From Janthinobacterium sp. ROICE36 (GTDB lineage: Bacteria; Pseudomonadota; Gammaproteobacteria; Burkholderiales; Burkholderiaceae_D), in the NCBI RefSeq assembly GCF_002869965.1, contig NZ_PEBS01000020.1, forward strand, positions 1 through 64,000: a stretch of DNA of 64,000 nucleotides. Direction: 5' to 3'. The position numbers and the translations under genes are program-made. Shown here piece after piece: positions 7,805 to 15,666 of the stretch; position 1 is the stretch's first letter, and every line of letters starts with the position of its first letter. The notes under the pieces are model-generated. The model saw only the letters and a list, made by a program, of their open reading frames with translations, was not told the DNA's origin and searched no databases.

Positions 7805-8590
7805 CTAGTCCTTTTCCGTCAAAAACGCCTCGATGCTGGCCGCCAGGGCCAGCGGCGTTTCATTCATCGGATAATGTCCCGCATTACCCAGCACCTCCAG
7901 CCGGGCTTGCGGGTACCACGCCAGATACGTGCGGCGCATCAGGGCCGCATCGAAACGGGGGTCGTGCTCGCCCACCAGCGCCAGCAAGGGCAGTTTCGGC
8001 GCCGCCCGCATTACCTCGCCGCTGAAATCCGTGTCGCTCCACGCGAGGAAGTAGCGTGCGAACGCGGCCGGATCCGCACTTTCCCACGAGTATTGCGCCT
8101 TCCATTCCAGCCAAGTGGCTGGCAAGCGCCCGCCCGTGCTGCGGGCGATGATGGCGCGCCGCGCTTGCTTGTTGCCGCTGGCGTCGAGAAACAGCGCGCG
8201 CGCCGCCGCATCCATGGTCAGGCCGCAGCAGGGCACGGGCGCCACGGCCACCAGTTTGCGCAAGCGCAAGGGGGCCAGCAAGGCCAGCCGTTCCAGCGCC
8301 ATGGCGCCCATGGAATGGCCCACCACGCTGAAGGTGGCAAAGCCCAGCGCATCGGCCAGCGCCAGCGCGTCGCGGGCCACTTCGTCCATCGAGTAGTCGC
8401 CTTGCGCGCCGCGCATGCCGCCATAGCCGCGATAGCCGCGATAGCCGCGATTGTCCATGAAAACATAGCTGAAAGCGGCGCCATCGAGGGCCACTTCCAT
8501 CGGCCCGAACGCGTGCGCGTCGCCAAACCAGCCGTGCAAGACGATGACGGCGTGGGGGCCATGGCCCACGCGATGATAGCTATTGTGCAT
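7805..8590 (-). CDS. Alpha/beta-hydrolase fold protein
   Basis: A 261-residue cytosolic hydrolase. The oxyanion segment is VIVLHGWFGDAHAFGP, the nucleophile elbow is VVGHSMGAMA (catalytic Ser), the acid residue is probably in LALVGEHDPRFD, and the catalytic His is in LGNAGHYPMNETP. The ATG at 8590 follows AGGAGTGTGT. A tandem 9-base repeat encodes RGYRGYRGY in the loop after strand 4. It is divergent from an AraC regulator 85 bases away, which may control it. The substrate is unknown; esterase, lipase or C-C hydrolase are all possible. Confidence 0.85.
   Translation of the reverse strand: MHNSYHRVGHGPHAVIVLHGWFGDAHAFGPMEVALDGAAFSYVFMDNRGYRGYRGYGGMRGAQGDYSMDEVARDALALADALGFATFSVVGHSMGAMALERLALLAPLRLRKLVAVAPVPCCGLTMDAAARALFLDASGNKQARRAIIARSTGGRLPATWLEWKAQYSWESADPAAFARYFLAWSDTDFSGEVMRAAPKLPLLALVGEHDPRFDAALMRRTYLAWYPQARLEVLGNAGHYPMNETPLALAASIEAFLTEKD
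8423..8449. repeat. Three perfect 9-bp tandem repeats inside the hydrolase gene
   Basis: The unit ATAGCCGCG occurs three times in succession and encodes Arg-Gly-Tyr on the minus strand. Because the unit is a multiple of three, copy-number change would lengthen or shorten a loop without changing the frame. Confidence 0.8.
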
Positions 8591-8675
8591 ACACACTCCT
8601 GAAAAAGAGTGCATGGTAGGCGCCCAGCAAGCGGCCCGCCTTCGATAGCAGGTCAAATACTGTAGAGTATGGGCC

Positions 8676-9437
8676 ATGGATGATTTTTATACGGAAGTGC
8701 CGCGCCCCTTGATCGCCACGGCGCGCGATTACGCTGCGGGAGAGATGTTTCCCGAGCATCAACATGCGCGCGGGCAATTCGCCTATGCAGCGCGCGGCGT
8801 CATCAGCGTGCACACGCCGCGCGGCAACTGGCTGGTGCCGCCGCTACGGGCTTGCTGGGTCCCGGCCCGGCTATCCCACGGCATGCGCATGCATGGCGCC
8901 GTGAGCATGCACAACGTGTTTATTGCCCCAGACGCCATCATCAGGATGGGCTTGCCACCCGATTGCCAGGTGCTGGACGCTTCGCCGCTGTTGCGCCAGT
9001 TGCTGGCCGAGGCCGTGAGCGTGGAAGCCCTGTATGCGGAAGCGTCGCGCGCCGGGCGATTGATGGCCTTGCTGCTCGATGAAATCGCCGCCATGGCGCC
9101 CCTGCCCCTGAGCGCGCCCCTGCCCCAGGACGCCAGGCTGGCGCGCCTGTGCATGGCATTGCTGCAACAGCCGAGCCTGGACAGCAGCCTGGATGCGATG
9201 GCGGCGCAGGCGGGCATGAGCCGGCGCACCTTTACGCGCCAGTTCCGCGCCCAAACGGGGCTGGGCTTTGCCCAATGGCGCCAGCAAGCGTGTTTGCTGG
9301 CGGCCATCACGCGACTGGCCGAGGGGCAGACCGTCACCCGGATCGCGCTGGACCTCGGTTATGCCAGCCTCAGCGCCTTCACGGCCGCCTTCCGCCGCGT
9401 GCTGGGCCAGACGCCCAGCGACTATCTGTCGAACTAG
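8676..9437 (+). CDS. AraC-family regulator with N-terminal cupin
   Basis: This 253-residue regulator has an N-terminal cupin-like sensor (GEMFPEHQHARGQFAYAARG) and a C-terminal AraC DNA-binding pair of helix-turn-helix motifs. The first is LDAMAAQAGMSRRTFTRQFR, and the second is VTRIALDLGYASLSAFTAAF followed by LGQTPSDYL. Its start lies just downstream of the divergent alpha/beta-hydrolase promoter region, so it may sense a substrate of that enzyme. Its stop overlaps by four bases the end of the convergent CAT-like gene. The ligand is unknown. Confidence 0.85.
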   Translation: MDDFYTEVPRPLIATARDYAAGEMFPEHQHARGQFAYAARGVISVHTPRGNWLVPPLRACWVPARLSHGMRMHGAVSMHNVFIAPDAIIRMGLPPDCQVLDASPLLRQLLAEAVSVEALYAEASRAGRLMALLLDEIAAMAPLPLSAPLPQDARLARLCMALLQQPSLDSSLDAMAAQAGMSRRTFTRQFRAQTGLGFAQWRQQACLLAAITRLAEGQTVTRIALDLGYASLSAFTAAFRRVLGQTPSDYLSN

Positions 9438-10075
9438 GCAATGAAGGCGGCAATGCGCTGCGACAATGCCTGCGCCAGTTTCTGCACATGGTAGCCATCG
9501 ACAAAGCCATGGTGGGCCTGCGCGGAAAACGGTATCCGCATGCGGCCATCGTCCTGCGCGGGGCCGAACTTGCCCCAGGTAAAGGTCGGGATGTCGGCGT
9601 CGCGGTGGCGGTGGATCGGGTGTTCGATGGCCGCCATGTCCAGCCATGGCAAACAGGTGATGAAGATATTGTTGCGCTGCTCGCGCTCGCTCTCGCCCTC
9701 GCCCGAGTTGATCAGCGCGGAACTGGCTTCGGCGAGGCGTTTCGCTTCCAGGCTGCGTTCAATGAAGAGATCAAGCTGGTCCGTCATCGTGAAGCGCGTG
9801 TAGTTGAGGTTCTCGTCGCCATTGATGACGGTGTAGGATGCGGGGAAATCGTCAATCCTGATCACCTCTCCCTGGCAAATGCGGTACATGAAATTGTCGA
9901 TGCCCTTGACCGTATTGAGCAGGCAAAACAGGAAAAAATGGAACACGGGGATGTTCCCTTCCTTGCACCAGGGCCGGAAGTCCGGCACGTCGAGCTGGAA
10001 GTTGATGTTGACGAGGGGATTGTCAAATGCGCGGAACAGGTCATAGCGGTCGCGCCGCTTTGCAAAATTTTTCAT
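9434..10075 (-). CDS. Chloramphenicol acetyltransferase-like acyltransferase
   Basis: At 213 residues the protein matches the size of type A chloramphenicol acetyltransferases. The catalytic motif HHGFVDGYH (family form HHxxxDGxH, His as general base) lies near residue 187. Upstream conserved features include the N-terminal RRDRYDLFRAFDNP block and FTMTDQLDLFIE. CAT-like proteins in environmental genomes are often not resistance enzymes, so the acyl acceptor should be regarded as unknown. The ATG at 10075 (MKNFAKRRD) was chosen because upstream codons to 10129 show no family resemblance. It lies 37 bases downstream of an MFS exporter gene, with which it may share a transcript. Confidence 0.8.
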   Translation of the reverse strand: MKNFAKRRDRYDLFRAFDNPLVNINFQLDVPDFRPWCKEGNIPVFHFFLFCLLNTVKGIDNFMYRICQGEVIRIDDFPASYTVINGDENLNYTRFTMTDQLDLFIERSLEAKRLAEASSALINSGEGESEREQRNNIFITCLPWLDMAAIEHPIHRHRDADIPTFTWGKFGPAQDDGRMRIPFSAQAHHGFVDGYHVQKLAQALSQRIAAFIA

Positions 10076-10112
10076 GCGGCGAGTGTAGACGATGAGGATG
10101 CTGGTGGGCAAG

Positions 10113-11336
10113 TCACGCCGCATCGCCACCGTGCGCCAGGCCCTTCTGCACCTTCCACGCCAACGGCAAGGTCAACAGCAATACGGCCGCCAGCGCCAGC
10201 AAGGCTGTGGGCACGCTCGTATGGTCGCCCAGCGCGCCGGACAGCACGGGCGACAGCGCCCCGCCGCCGATGCTGCCCGTGTAGAACAGGGCGAACGCGT
10301 GTTCGCGTTTGCCAGGCTCGGCCAGTTCCGGCACCGCACCGTACAGCACGGACGAAGTGCCGTTCAGCGCCAGCCCCAGCAAGGGCAGCATGGCCATGAC
10401 GCCGGCCAGGGGCAGCCACAGGGCCAGCACGATCAGCAACGAGGTCATCGATTCCGTCAGCCACACGGTTTTCATCATGCCGATGCGCGCGCCCAGATAG
10501 CCGCACAGCAGCTTGCCGAAGGCGCCGCCCACGAACAGCAGCGATAGCGCCACGCCGATGCCGGCCGTGCCCGCACCCTTGCTTTTCAGCAAGAATGGCA
10601 AGAAGGTCAGAAAACCCATGCGCACGGCGCTGTCCAGCGTACCCGTGGCCAGCAAGGCACGAAAGCTGGCGGCCGAACCGCTGCCCGCGATGGGTTTGAG
10701 CGCTGTCTTCTGGCTGGCCCGGATATCGCCGGGCTTGGGCAGCAGCCACCACAGCAAGCCGGCCGCCGCCAGGCCAAGCAGGCCCAGCAACGAGACGCTG
10801 GCTTGCCAGCTGCACACCAGCAACAACAAGCCCACCAGAGCCGGAATCAGGGTCTTGCCGATATCGCCGGCAAAGTTGTAGTGCGACAACGCCTCCCTCA
10901 CGCCGCCGCCCGCCTCGTGCGTGTCGGTGATGATGGACGATGCCAGCGGATGCTGCGTGCTGGCGCCCAGACCGCCCAGCAGCAAGGCGAACAGCAGCAC
11001 GGCCAGGCCCCCCGCCTGCCCCGCGATCAGGTAAGCGACCCCGGCCAGCGCCGTGCCGCCCACCAGCATGCGTTCGCGTCCCCAGCGCCTGGCCAGGCGG
11101 CTGGCCAGCAGCTGAAAACCGGCCATCATGCCCGAGTACGAACCGCGTAACAGGCCCACCATGGCGTAGCTGATGGCAAACTGCGCCTGCCAGATGGGCA
11201 GCAGCACATAGATCACGTCCGTCAAGCCGTCATGCACGGCATGCGCGCCGCAGGCGGCGAACAGCGAGCGGCGGCGGATCGATTTGTCGGAGGGAGGAAC
11301 TTCGGGGGACAGCGCGGCGGCGGACGGTTCGGTCAT
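10113..11336 (-). CDS. MFS transporter, fosmidomycin-resistance (Fsr)-like
   Basis: A 407-residue major facilitator with twelve predicted helices. The N-terminal HAVHDGLTDVIYVLLPIWQA block and the helix 4-5 region GASTQHPLASSIITD closely match the Fsr (fosmidomycin resistance) branch. The DNA-proximal gene on the same strand is the CAT-like acyltransferase, so the two may form a small modification-and-export unit. The substrate is unknown. The start ATG at 11336 begins MTEPSAAALS with a polar N-terminus, as usual. The 200 bases upstream (11337-11537) hold no other gene. Confidence 0.8.
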   Translation of the reverse strand: MTEPSAAALSPEVPPSDKSIRRRSLFAACGAHAVHDGLTDVIYVLLPIWQAQFAISYAMVGLLRGSYSGMMAGFQLLASRLARRWGRERMLVGGTALAGVAYLIAGQAGGLAVLLFALLLGGLGASTQHPLASSIITDTHEAGGGVREALSHYNFAGDIGKTLIPALVGLLLLVCSWQASVSLLGLLGLAAAGLLWWLLPKPGDIRASQKTALKPIAGSGSAASFRALLATGTLDSAVRMGFLTFLPFLLKSKGAGTAGIGVALSLLFVGGAFGKLLCGYLGARIGMMKTVWLTESMTSLLIVLALWLPLAGVMAMLPLLGLALNGTSSVLYGAVPELAEPGKREHAFALFYTGSIGGGALSPVLSGALGDHTSVPTALLALAAVLLLTLPLAWKVQKGLAHGGDAA

Positions 11337-11537
11337 GACTGTGCATGCAGGAAATCAGGAGGCGACCAGCTTACTACACATTGCATAGGCATCTCGGTCG
11401 TCTCGCCTAATCCTTTCTAAGCAGGACATAGCCCTCCGTCTATCTTTTTGCGCCAGAAATAGCGCTCCACCAGCGGCAGGCCGTGGTATAACAGCGATGT
11501 ACAACTCGTCAATTTCTCTTCAGAGGCCAGCGCGACC

Positions 11538-12317
11538 ATGACGTCATCCAACGATACCTCAGGCCAAGCCGGGAAAAAGGCAGGCTGCAGCAAGTGCCAG
11601 CAAGCCGAGCCACTGGGCTTCGACTTCACCTTTGCCTATCAACCGATCGTCGACCTGTCCACGCGCTCGATCTTTGGCCATGAAGCACTGGTGCGCGGCC
11701 CCAACGGTGAATCGGCATACTCCATCCTGTCCCAGGTCAATGACGAAAACCGCTATGTCTTCGACCAGGCCTGCCGCGTGCGCGCCATCGAGGGCGCGGC
11801 GCGGCTGGGCATCGAGGAATATTTGTCCATCAATTTTCTGCCGAATGCCGTGTACCGCCCCGAAGCATGCATCCAGGCTACCTTAGCTGCGGCGCGCGAA
11901 TACAATTTCCCCATCCGCCGCATCATCTTCGAGGTGACCGAAGGCGAAGAAGTGCGCGACCGGCCCCACCTCGTCAACATCTTTCATGAGTATCGGCGCT
12001 TCGGCTTTCAGACGGCCATCGACGATTTCGGCGCCGGCTACGCGGGACTGAGCCTGCTGGCGGAATATCAGCCGCACATCATCAAGATCGACATGGAACT
12101 GGTGCGCGGCATCGAGGCAAGCGCACCCAAGCAGGCGATCGTCAGGGGCATCATCGCCATTTGCAAGGAACTCAACATGACAGTCCTGGCGGAGGGTATC
12201 GAAACGGCCGCCGAGCGCGATTGCTTGAAGGCAATGGGCATCAAGCTGATGCAGGGATATCTATTTTGCAAGCCGGCATTGATGGCCATAGGCGTGATCA
12301 ATCCGGCAGCGTGGTGA
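11538..12317 (+). CDS. EAL-domain cyclic-di-GMP phosphodiesterase
   Basis: A stand-alone 259-residue EAL protein with no receiver or PAS domain. The sequence shows the active-site series: EALVRG (EAL motif), SINFLP (Asn), FEVTE (Glu), DDFGAGY (two Asp), IKIDMELV (Lys), LAEGIE (Glu) and MQGYLFCKP (Gln). It is therefore likely to be catalytically competent, hydrolysing c-di-GMP to pGpG in the cytosol. The N-terminal 25 residues contain a CxxC pair (CSKC), which may bind metal or respond to redox; this is inference. Its stop codon lies within a hairpin that probably terminates transcription. Confidence 0.85.
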   Translation: MTSSNDTSGQAGKKAGCSKCQQAEPLGFDFTFAYQPIVDLSTRSIFGHEALVRGPNGESAYSILSQVNDENRYVFDQACRVRAIEGAARLGIEEYLSINFLPNAVYRPEACIQATLAAAREYNFPIRRIIFEVTEGEEVRDRPHLVNIFHEYRRFGFQTAIDDFGAGYAGLSLLAEYQPHIIKIDMELVRGIEASAPKQAIVRGIIAICKELNMTVLAEGIETAAERDCLKAMGIKLMQGYLFCKPALMAIGVINPAAW

Positions 12318-12333
12318 CCGGCAGTCACCACGC
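12309..12333 (+). terminator. Hairpin at the end of the EAL gene
   Basis: A 10-bp perfect stem, GCGTGGTGAC/GTCACCACGC, encloses a 5-base loop and includes the EAL gene's stop codon. There is no T-run after it, so it may be a bidirectional stabilising hairpin rather than a strong intrinsic terminator. It lies between two convergent genes. Confidence 0.55.
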
Positions 12334-12350
12334 CCCGAGCTAGTCCTGCC

Positions 12351-12653
12351 TTACTTGCCCATCGCATCTTTCTTCATATCATCTTTTTTCATCTCATCCT
12401 TCTTCATGCCGTCTTTCGCCATGGCATCTTTTGCCATGCCATCCTTGGCCATGTGATCCTTGGCCATGTGATCCTTCTTCATGTGTTTCTTGGCCATCGG
12501 CTTCTTCATGCCGTCCTTGTCCATCGCATCCTTGTGCATGGCGTCGGCCGAGGCGTCCTCGGCCATCGGGTCTTTCTTCATGGCATCTTGGGCGAACGCG
12601 GCGCCCGACATGAGGATGGCGGAAGCGATGATGGCGGTGATGGTGGTTTTCAT
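12351..12653 (-). CDS. MXKDX-repeat protein (secreted, low complexity)
   Basis: This 100-residue protein has a signal peptide (ITAIIASAILMSGAAFA) followed by about 75 residues of five-residue repeats such as MKKDP, MAKDH and MAKDG. The composition is almost entirely Met, Lys, Asp, Ala and Gly. This is the pentapeptide MXKDX-repeat family described in betaproteobacteria, function unknown. The periodic Met and Asp residues would suit metal binding, which is a guess. The ATG at 12653 was chosen because the signal peptide begins there. The underlying DNA is an imperfect 15-bp tandem repeat, so repeat number probably varies. Confidence 0.85.
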   Translation of the reverse strand: MKTTITAIIASAILMSGAAFAQDAMKKDPMAEDASADAMHKDAMDKDGMKKPMAKKHMKKDHMAKDHMAKDGMAKDAMAKDGMKKDEMKKDDMKKDAMGK

Positions 12654-12744
12654 GATCAATCCTTGTCTCTGGGTTATATGGGCAAGTGCCCGGCACTGCA
12701 AAATACTGCTACTTGGGTTTGCTACAGGGTGCTGCTAAAAGTGT

Positions 12745-13522
12745 TCAAGAGCCGCCAAACCAGTTGTAGCCCTGATTTTCCCAATACCCTCCCGGGTAGG
12801 TATTCGTGACAAACATGGCCTGGATGTGCTTCGGGTTCTTGTAGCCCAGCTTGGTCGGCATGCGCAATTTCATCGGGTAGCCGTATTTCGGCGGCAATTC
12901 CTGGCCGTCATACGTCAAGGCCAGGATGGTTTGCGGATGCAGGGCCGTGGCCATGTCGATGCTGGTGAAGTAATCGTCGGCGCACTGGAAGCCGATGTAC
13001 TTGGCCGTCGTGTCGGCGCCGACCCGCTTCAGGAAGTGGGAAAACGGCACGCCGCCCCACCGACCGATGGCGCTCCAGCCTTCCACGCAGATGTGGCGCG
13101 TGATTTGGGTTTCCTGTGGCAGGGCGCGCAGCTGCGGCAGGCTCCACGGTTTCTTGTCGGCAATCAGGCCGCTCAGCTCCAGGCTCCAGGCGCCAGGCGT
13201 CGCCGTCGACCTCTTCCACCTCGTCTTCGCCGTAATACGCGTTGAAGGGAAACGGCCGGGTAATCATGGAGTCCGGATACGTGGGCGCCAGTTTGCCGGG
13301 ATCGAACAGCCAGCCCTGCACCGTGTCGTTGAAGCGCGACACCGCCGTCAGCGCCGTCTCGATGCCGGACGGGTCGCTGACGTTGCAGCCCGTCAGCAAG
13401 GACAGGCCGCCCAGGGTCAGGCTGCGCTGCAAGAACTGGCGCCGCGATGGCTGTTTGATCTGGCGCAAGGCGTCGACCAGCATGGCCTGGCCCTGCTCTT
13501 GCACAATGATGGTTTTTTTCAT
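12745..13522 (-). pseudogene. Tat-exported molybdopterin-dependent oxidoreductase, frameshifted
   Basis: The N-terminus carries a twin-arginine signal (SRRQFLQRSLTLGGLSLLTG). The C-terminal half, CVEGWSAIGRWGGVPF and following, is a sulfite-oxidase/MsrP-type molybdopterin domain with the conserved cofactor Cys. Between them a perfect 7-bp tandem duplication (CTCCAGG at 13177-13183 and 13184-13190) shifts the frame after DAWRLE. Removing one copy restores a continuous protein of the expected length, about 257 residues. The ATG at 13522 has an AAAGGA site at good spacing. The product would be a periplasmic oxidoreductase paired with the adjacent cytochrome b, itself broken. Confidence 0.8.
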
Positions 13523-13533
13523 GATCATGTCCT

Positions 13534-14139
13534 TTAGCGGCCGCGCAGCATGGCGACCAGGGTGCGCGGCACCAGCGCCACCATCAGCAGGTGTACGCCG
13601 ACAAAGCCCACCAGCAGCGCCATGGCGATGAAATGCACGCGGCGCGCACTCTCGTAGCCGCCCAGCAACTCGCGCAAGAGGGGGAACTGCACGGATTTTC
13701 ACAGCACGAGGCCGGACAGCACCAGCACGATGCAAGCTACCATCACGAACAGATAGGCGGCGCGCTGCACCATGTTGTAGCGGCGCGGGTCTGCATGGGC
13801 CAGCTTGCCCTTCAGCGCGGCCATGAAATCGGCCAGCAGCAGGCGTGGCGACAGAGGCAAGAACTGGCGCCGCAGCCGTCCCGACATAACGTTAATCGTC
13901 AGATACAGCAAGCCATTGACCACCAGCAACCACATGGCGGCGAAATGCCATTGCAGGGCGCCGCCCAACCAGCCGCCCAGGGTCAGGGCGCGCGGCAGTT
14001 CGAAGGGGAAGAACGGCGCCGCGTTGTAGATGCGCCAGCCGCTGGTAGCCAGCACCACCACGGCCACGGCATTGAGCCAGTGCGTCAGGCGCAGCCAGGC
14101 GGGGTGGATCACGGCGTTGGAATCAATATGTGTCTGCAT
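13534..14139 (-). pseudogene. Cytochrome b561-type membrane subunit with a nonsense codon
   Basis: The start at 14139 begins MQTHIDSNAVIHPAWLRLTH. Helices carrying candidate haem ligands follow (RLTHWLNAVAVVVLATSGW, LQWHFAAMWLLVVNGLLYL). After LSGLVL there is a TGA at 13699-13701, where related proteins have Trp. The same frame continues cleanly for another 55 codons (KSVQFPLLRELLGG, VHFIAMALLVGFVGVH) to the TAA at 13534. A single G-to-A change explains the stop. It would have been the membrane electron-transfer partner of the molybdoenzyme gene 11 bases downstream. Its start overlaps the DUF1223 stop (TGATG), so the three genes form one operon. Confidence 0.85.
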
Positions 14140-14945
14140 CACAACACTCCCTTGGCGCATGGCGCCGTGCTGACGGCTTGCAAGATGGCGCTGCTGTCGG
14201 CCCGCTGCACGAAAGCCACCACTTGCAGGTACTCGGGGCGCCAGCTGGCGGGCAGATTGACTTCGCGGCGCAGCCGGGCGCGGCCTTGCGCCAGCACAAC
14301 CGGCCCCAGCCACAGGCGCACGGCCGCATCGTGATGCAGGGTGGCGCCCCGATTTTCGCCCCGCAGCACGGTCGAAACGATGCCGCTTTCGCTGATGGCC
14401 ACATATAACTGGCCGCCCGTCTGCGCGTCCGGCGCAATGGCATTGGCTTCAATCAATAATTTTCCACCCGGCCCCGGCGTGGCGGACAGGCTGATGTTGA
14501 CCGGCGCGACGGTCGCGTTGATGCGGCGGATGGCGGCCGGCAGTTGCGTATCCCAGCTGCGCAATTCCGTGCCGCCCACGAAAAATTGGGGCGTGTAAGC
14601 CACATGGCGCGGCTGGTGGCGCAGCAGTTCGGCCTGGCGCGCATCGAATTGCACCTGCGCCAGCGGGTCCGTCCAGCCGATCTGGTCCCAGTACATAACG
14701 TGCAGGGCCAGCGGCACGACCAGGCTGGCCGCCTCCGCTTCCTTGCGCAAGGCGTTCAGGCGCTGGTCGGCGGGCGGACAGCTGGAGCAGCCTTCGCTGC
14801 TGTACAGTTCTACCAGCGCCGCCGTCTGCGGCCCGCTTTGCACGGCGCAGCGCTGGCCCGCCGCCATCTGCGCGTATGCTGGCGCCGTCGCGGCCCACAG
14901 ACAGAGCGGGACGAGGCTGGCGGCAAGGCGGTGCTTGATATGCAT
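14139..14945 (-). CDS. DUF1223 family periplasmic protein, thioredoxin-like
   Basis: A 268-residue protein with a signal peptide (ASLVPLCLWAATAPAYAQ). The DUF1223 domain begins VELYSSEGCSSCPPADQRLN and contains a CxxC pair in a thioredoxin-like context, then VMYWDQIGWTDP and YTPQFFVGG. Function is not established, although the CSSCPP motif suggests thiol-disulfide or metal chemistry in the periplasm. It is first in an operon with a cytochrome b and a molybdoenzyme, both now broken. A promoter of ECF type lies about 50 bases upstream, and the divergent gene encodes an ECF sigma factor, so it is probably part of that sigma's regulon. Confidence 0.85.
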   Translation of the reverse strand: MHIKHRLAASLVPLCLWAATAPAYAQMAAGQRCAVQSGPQTAALVELYSSEGCSSCPPADQRLNALRKEAEAASLVVPLALHVMYWDQIGWTDPLAQVQFDARQAELLRHQPRHVAYTPQFFVGGTELRSWDTQLPAAIRRINATVAPVNISLSATPGPGGKLLIEANAIAPDAQTGGQLYVAISESGIVSTVLRGENRGATLHHDAAVRLWLGPVVLAQGRARLRREVNLPASWRPEYLQVVAFVQRADSSAILQAVSTAPCAKGVL

Positions 14946-14991
14946 GATGACTACCCGTTATAGTGAATGAAGAAGCGTGCTTGCCTGTCAA

Positions 14992-15017
14992 TTCGCCACA
15001 CGATGCGGATTGGTTAC
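14992..15017 (-). promoter_or_regulatory. ECF-type promoter for the DUF1223 operon
   Basis: On the minus strand GTAACC (15017-15012) and CGAA (14995-14992) are separated by exactly 16 bases. This is the form I recall for promoters of Caulobacter SigF, an ECF factor whose anti-sigma is NrsF, and the adjacent divergent gene encodes an ECF sigma with an NrsF-type anti-sigma. The match is by eye and from memory. Confidence 0.55.
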
Positions 15018-15075
15018 AGCCGCCAGCAATTATTTTTGTATTTATTTTTTTCAACGCCTGTCACCAAAGGCCTGC

Positions 15076-15666
15076 ATGCAACGAATACCAGTAAGCGAGC
15101 AACTGCATGGCACGGAATTGCGGCTGCATGGCTTGCTGCTGCGCGGGCTCGATGGCGATGCACAGGCTTACCGTAGTTTCTTGCAGGCAAGCAGCACCCA
15201 TTTGCGCGCGTTTTTCCGGCGCCGCCTGCAGCGCTGGCCGGACGAGGTGGAAGACCTGGTGCAGGAATGTCTGCTGGCCATCCACAACCAGCGCTTGACG
15301 TATGACACGGGGGTGCCGCTGACGTCGTGGATCCATGCAATCGCGCGCTACAAATTGATCGACTGGCTGCGCCGGCATGGGCGGCGCGAAGCACAGCACT
15401 TGCCATATGACGAAGAAGATAGCGCGCAGGAACTGTTTTCCAGCGCCGATACCGAGGCGGCCGAGGCCAGCCGCGATCTGGGCAAGCTGCTGGCCACCTT
15501 GCCGGCACAGCAGCGCTGCGCCATCGTGCATACCAAGATCGACGGCTGGTCCGTGCGCGATACGGCAGCCGCCATGGACATTTCGGAAGCCAGCGTCAAG
15601 GTAGCCGTGCATCGCGGCTTGAAGGCACTGGCGGCCAATTTAAGGAGTGAAGGAAGCGCACCATGA
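15076..15666 (+). CDS. ECF sigma factor, SigF/NrsF type
   Basis: A 196-residue sigma factor. Region 2 contains DEVEDLVQECLLAIHNQRLTY and WIHAIARYKLIDWLRR, and region 4 is LPAQQRCAIVHTKIDGWSVRDTA followed by DISEASVKVAVHRGLKAL. The ATG at 15076 has an AAAGG site at proper spacing; the longer open frame upstream is AT-rich leader. Its stop overlaps the next start by four bases (ATGA), coupling it to its anti-sigma. It is divergent from the DUF1223 operon, and the DUF4331-HupE block lies immediately downstream. Known relatives respond to heavy metal or oxidative stress. Confidence 0.85.
   Translation: MQRIPVSEQLHGTELRLHGLLLRGLDGDAQAYRSFLQASSTHLRAFFRRRLQRWPDEVEDLVQECLLAIHNQRLTYDTGVPLTSWIHAIARYKLIDWLRRHGRREAQHLPYDEEDSAQELFSSADTEAAEASRDLGKLLATLPAQQRCAIVHTKIDGWSVRDTAAAMDISEASVKVAVHRGLKALAANLRSEGSAP

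Noticed and set aside
8423-8449. CRISPR-like short repeats
   Set aside because: The units are contiguous 9-mers within a coding gene, with no spacers. No array was found in the window.
9434-10075. Annotating the CAT-like gene as a chloramphenicol resistance gene
   Set aside because: The catalytic motif is intact, but many environmental CAT-like proteins have no such activity, and nothing in the context indicates resistance.
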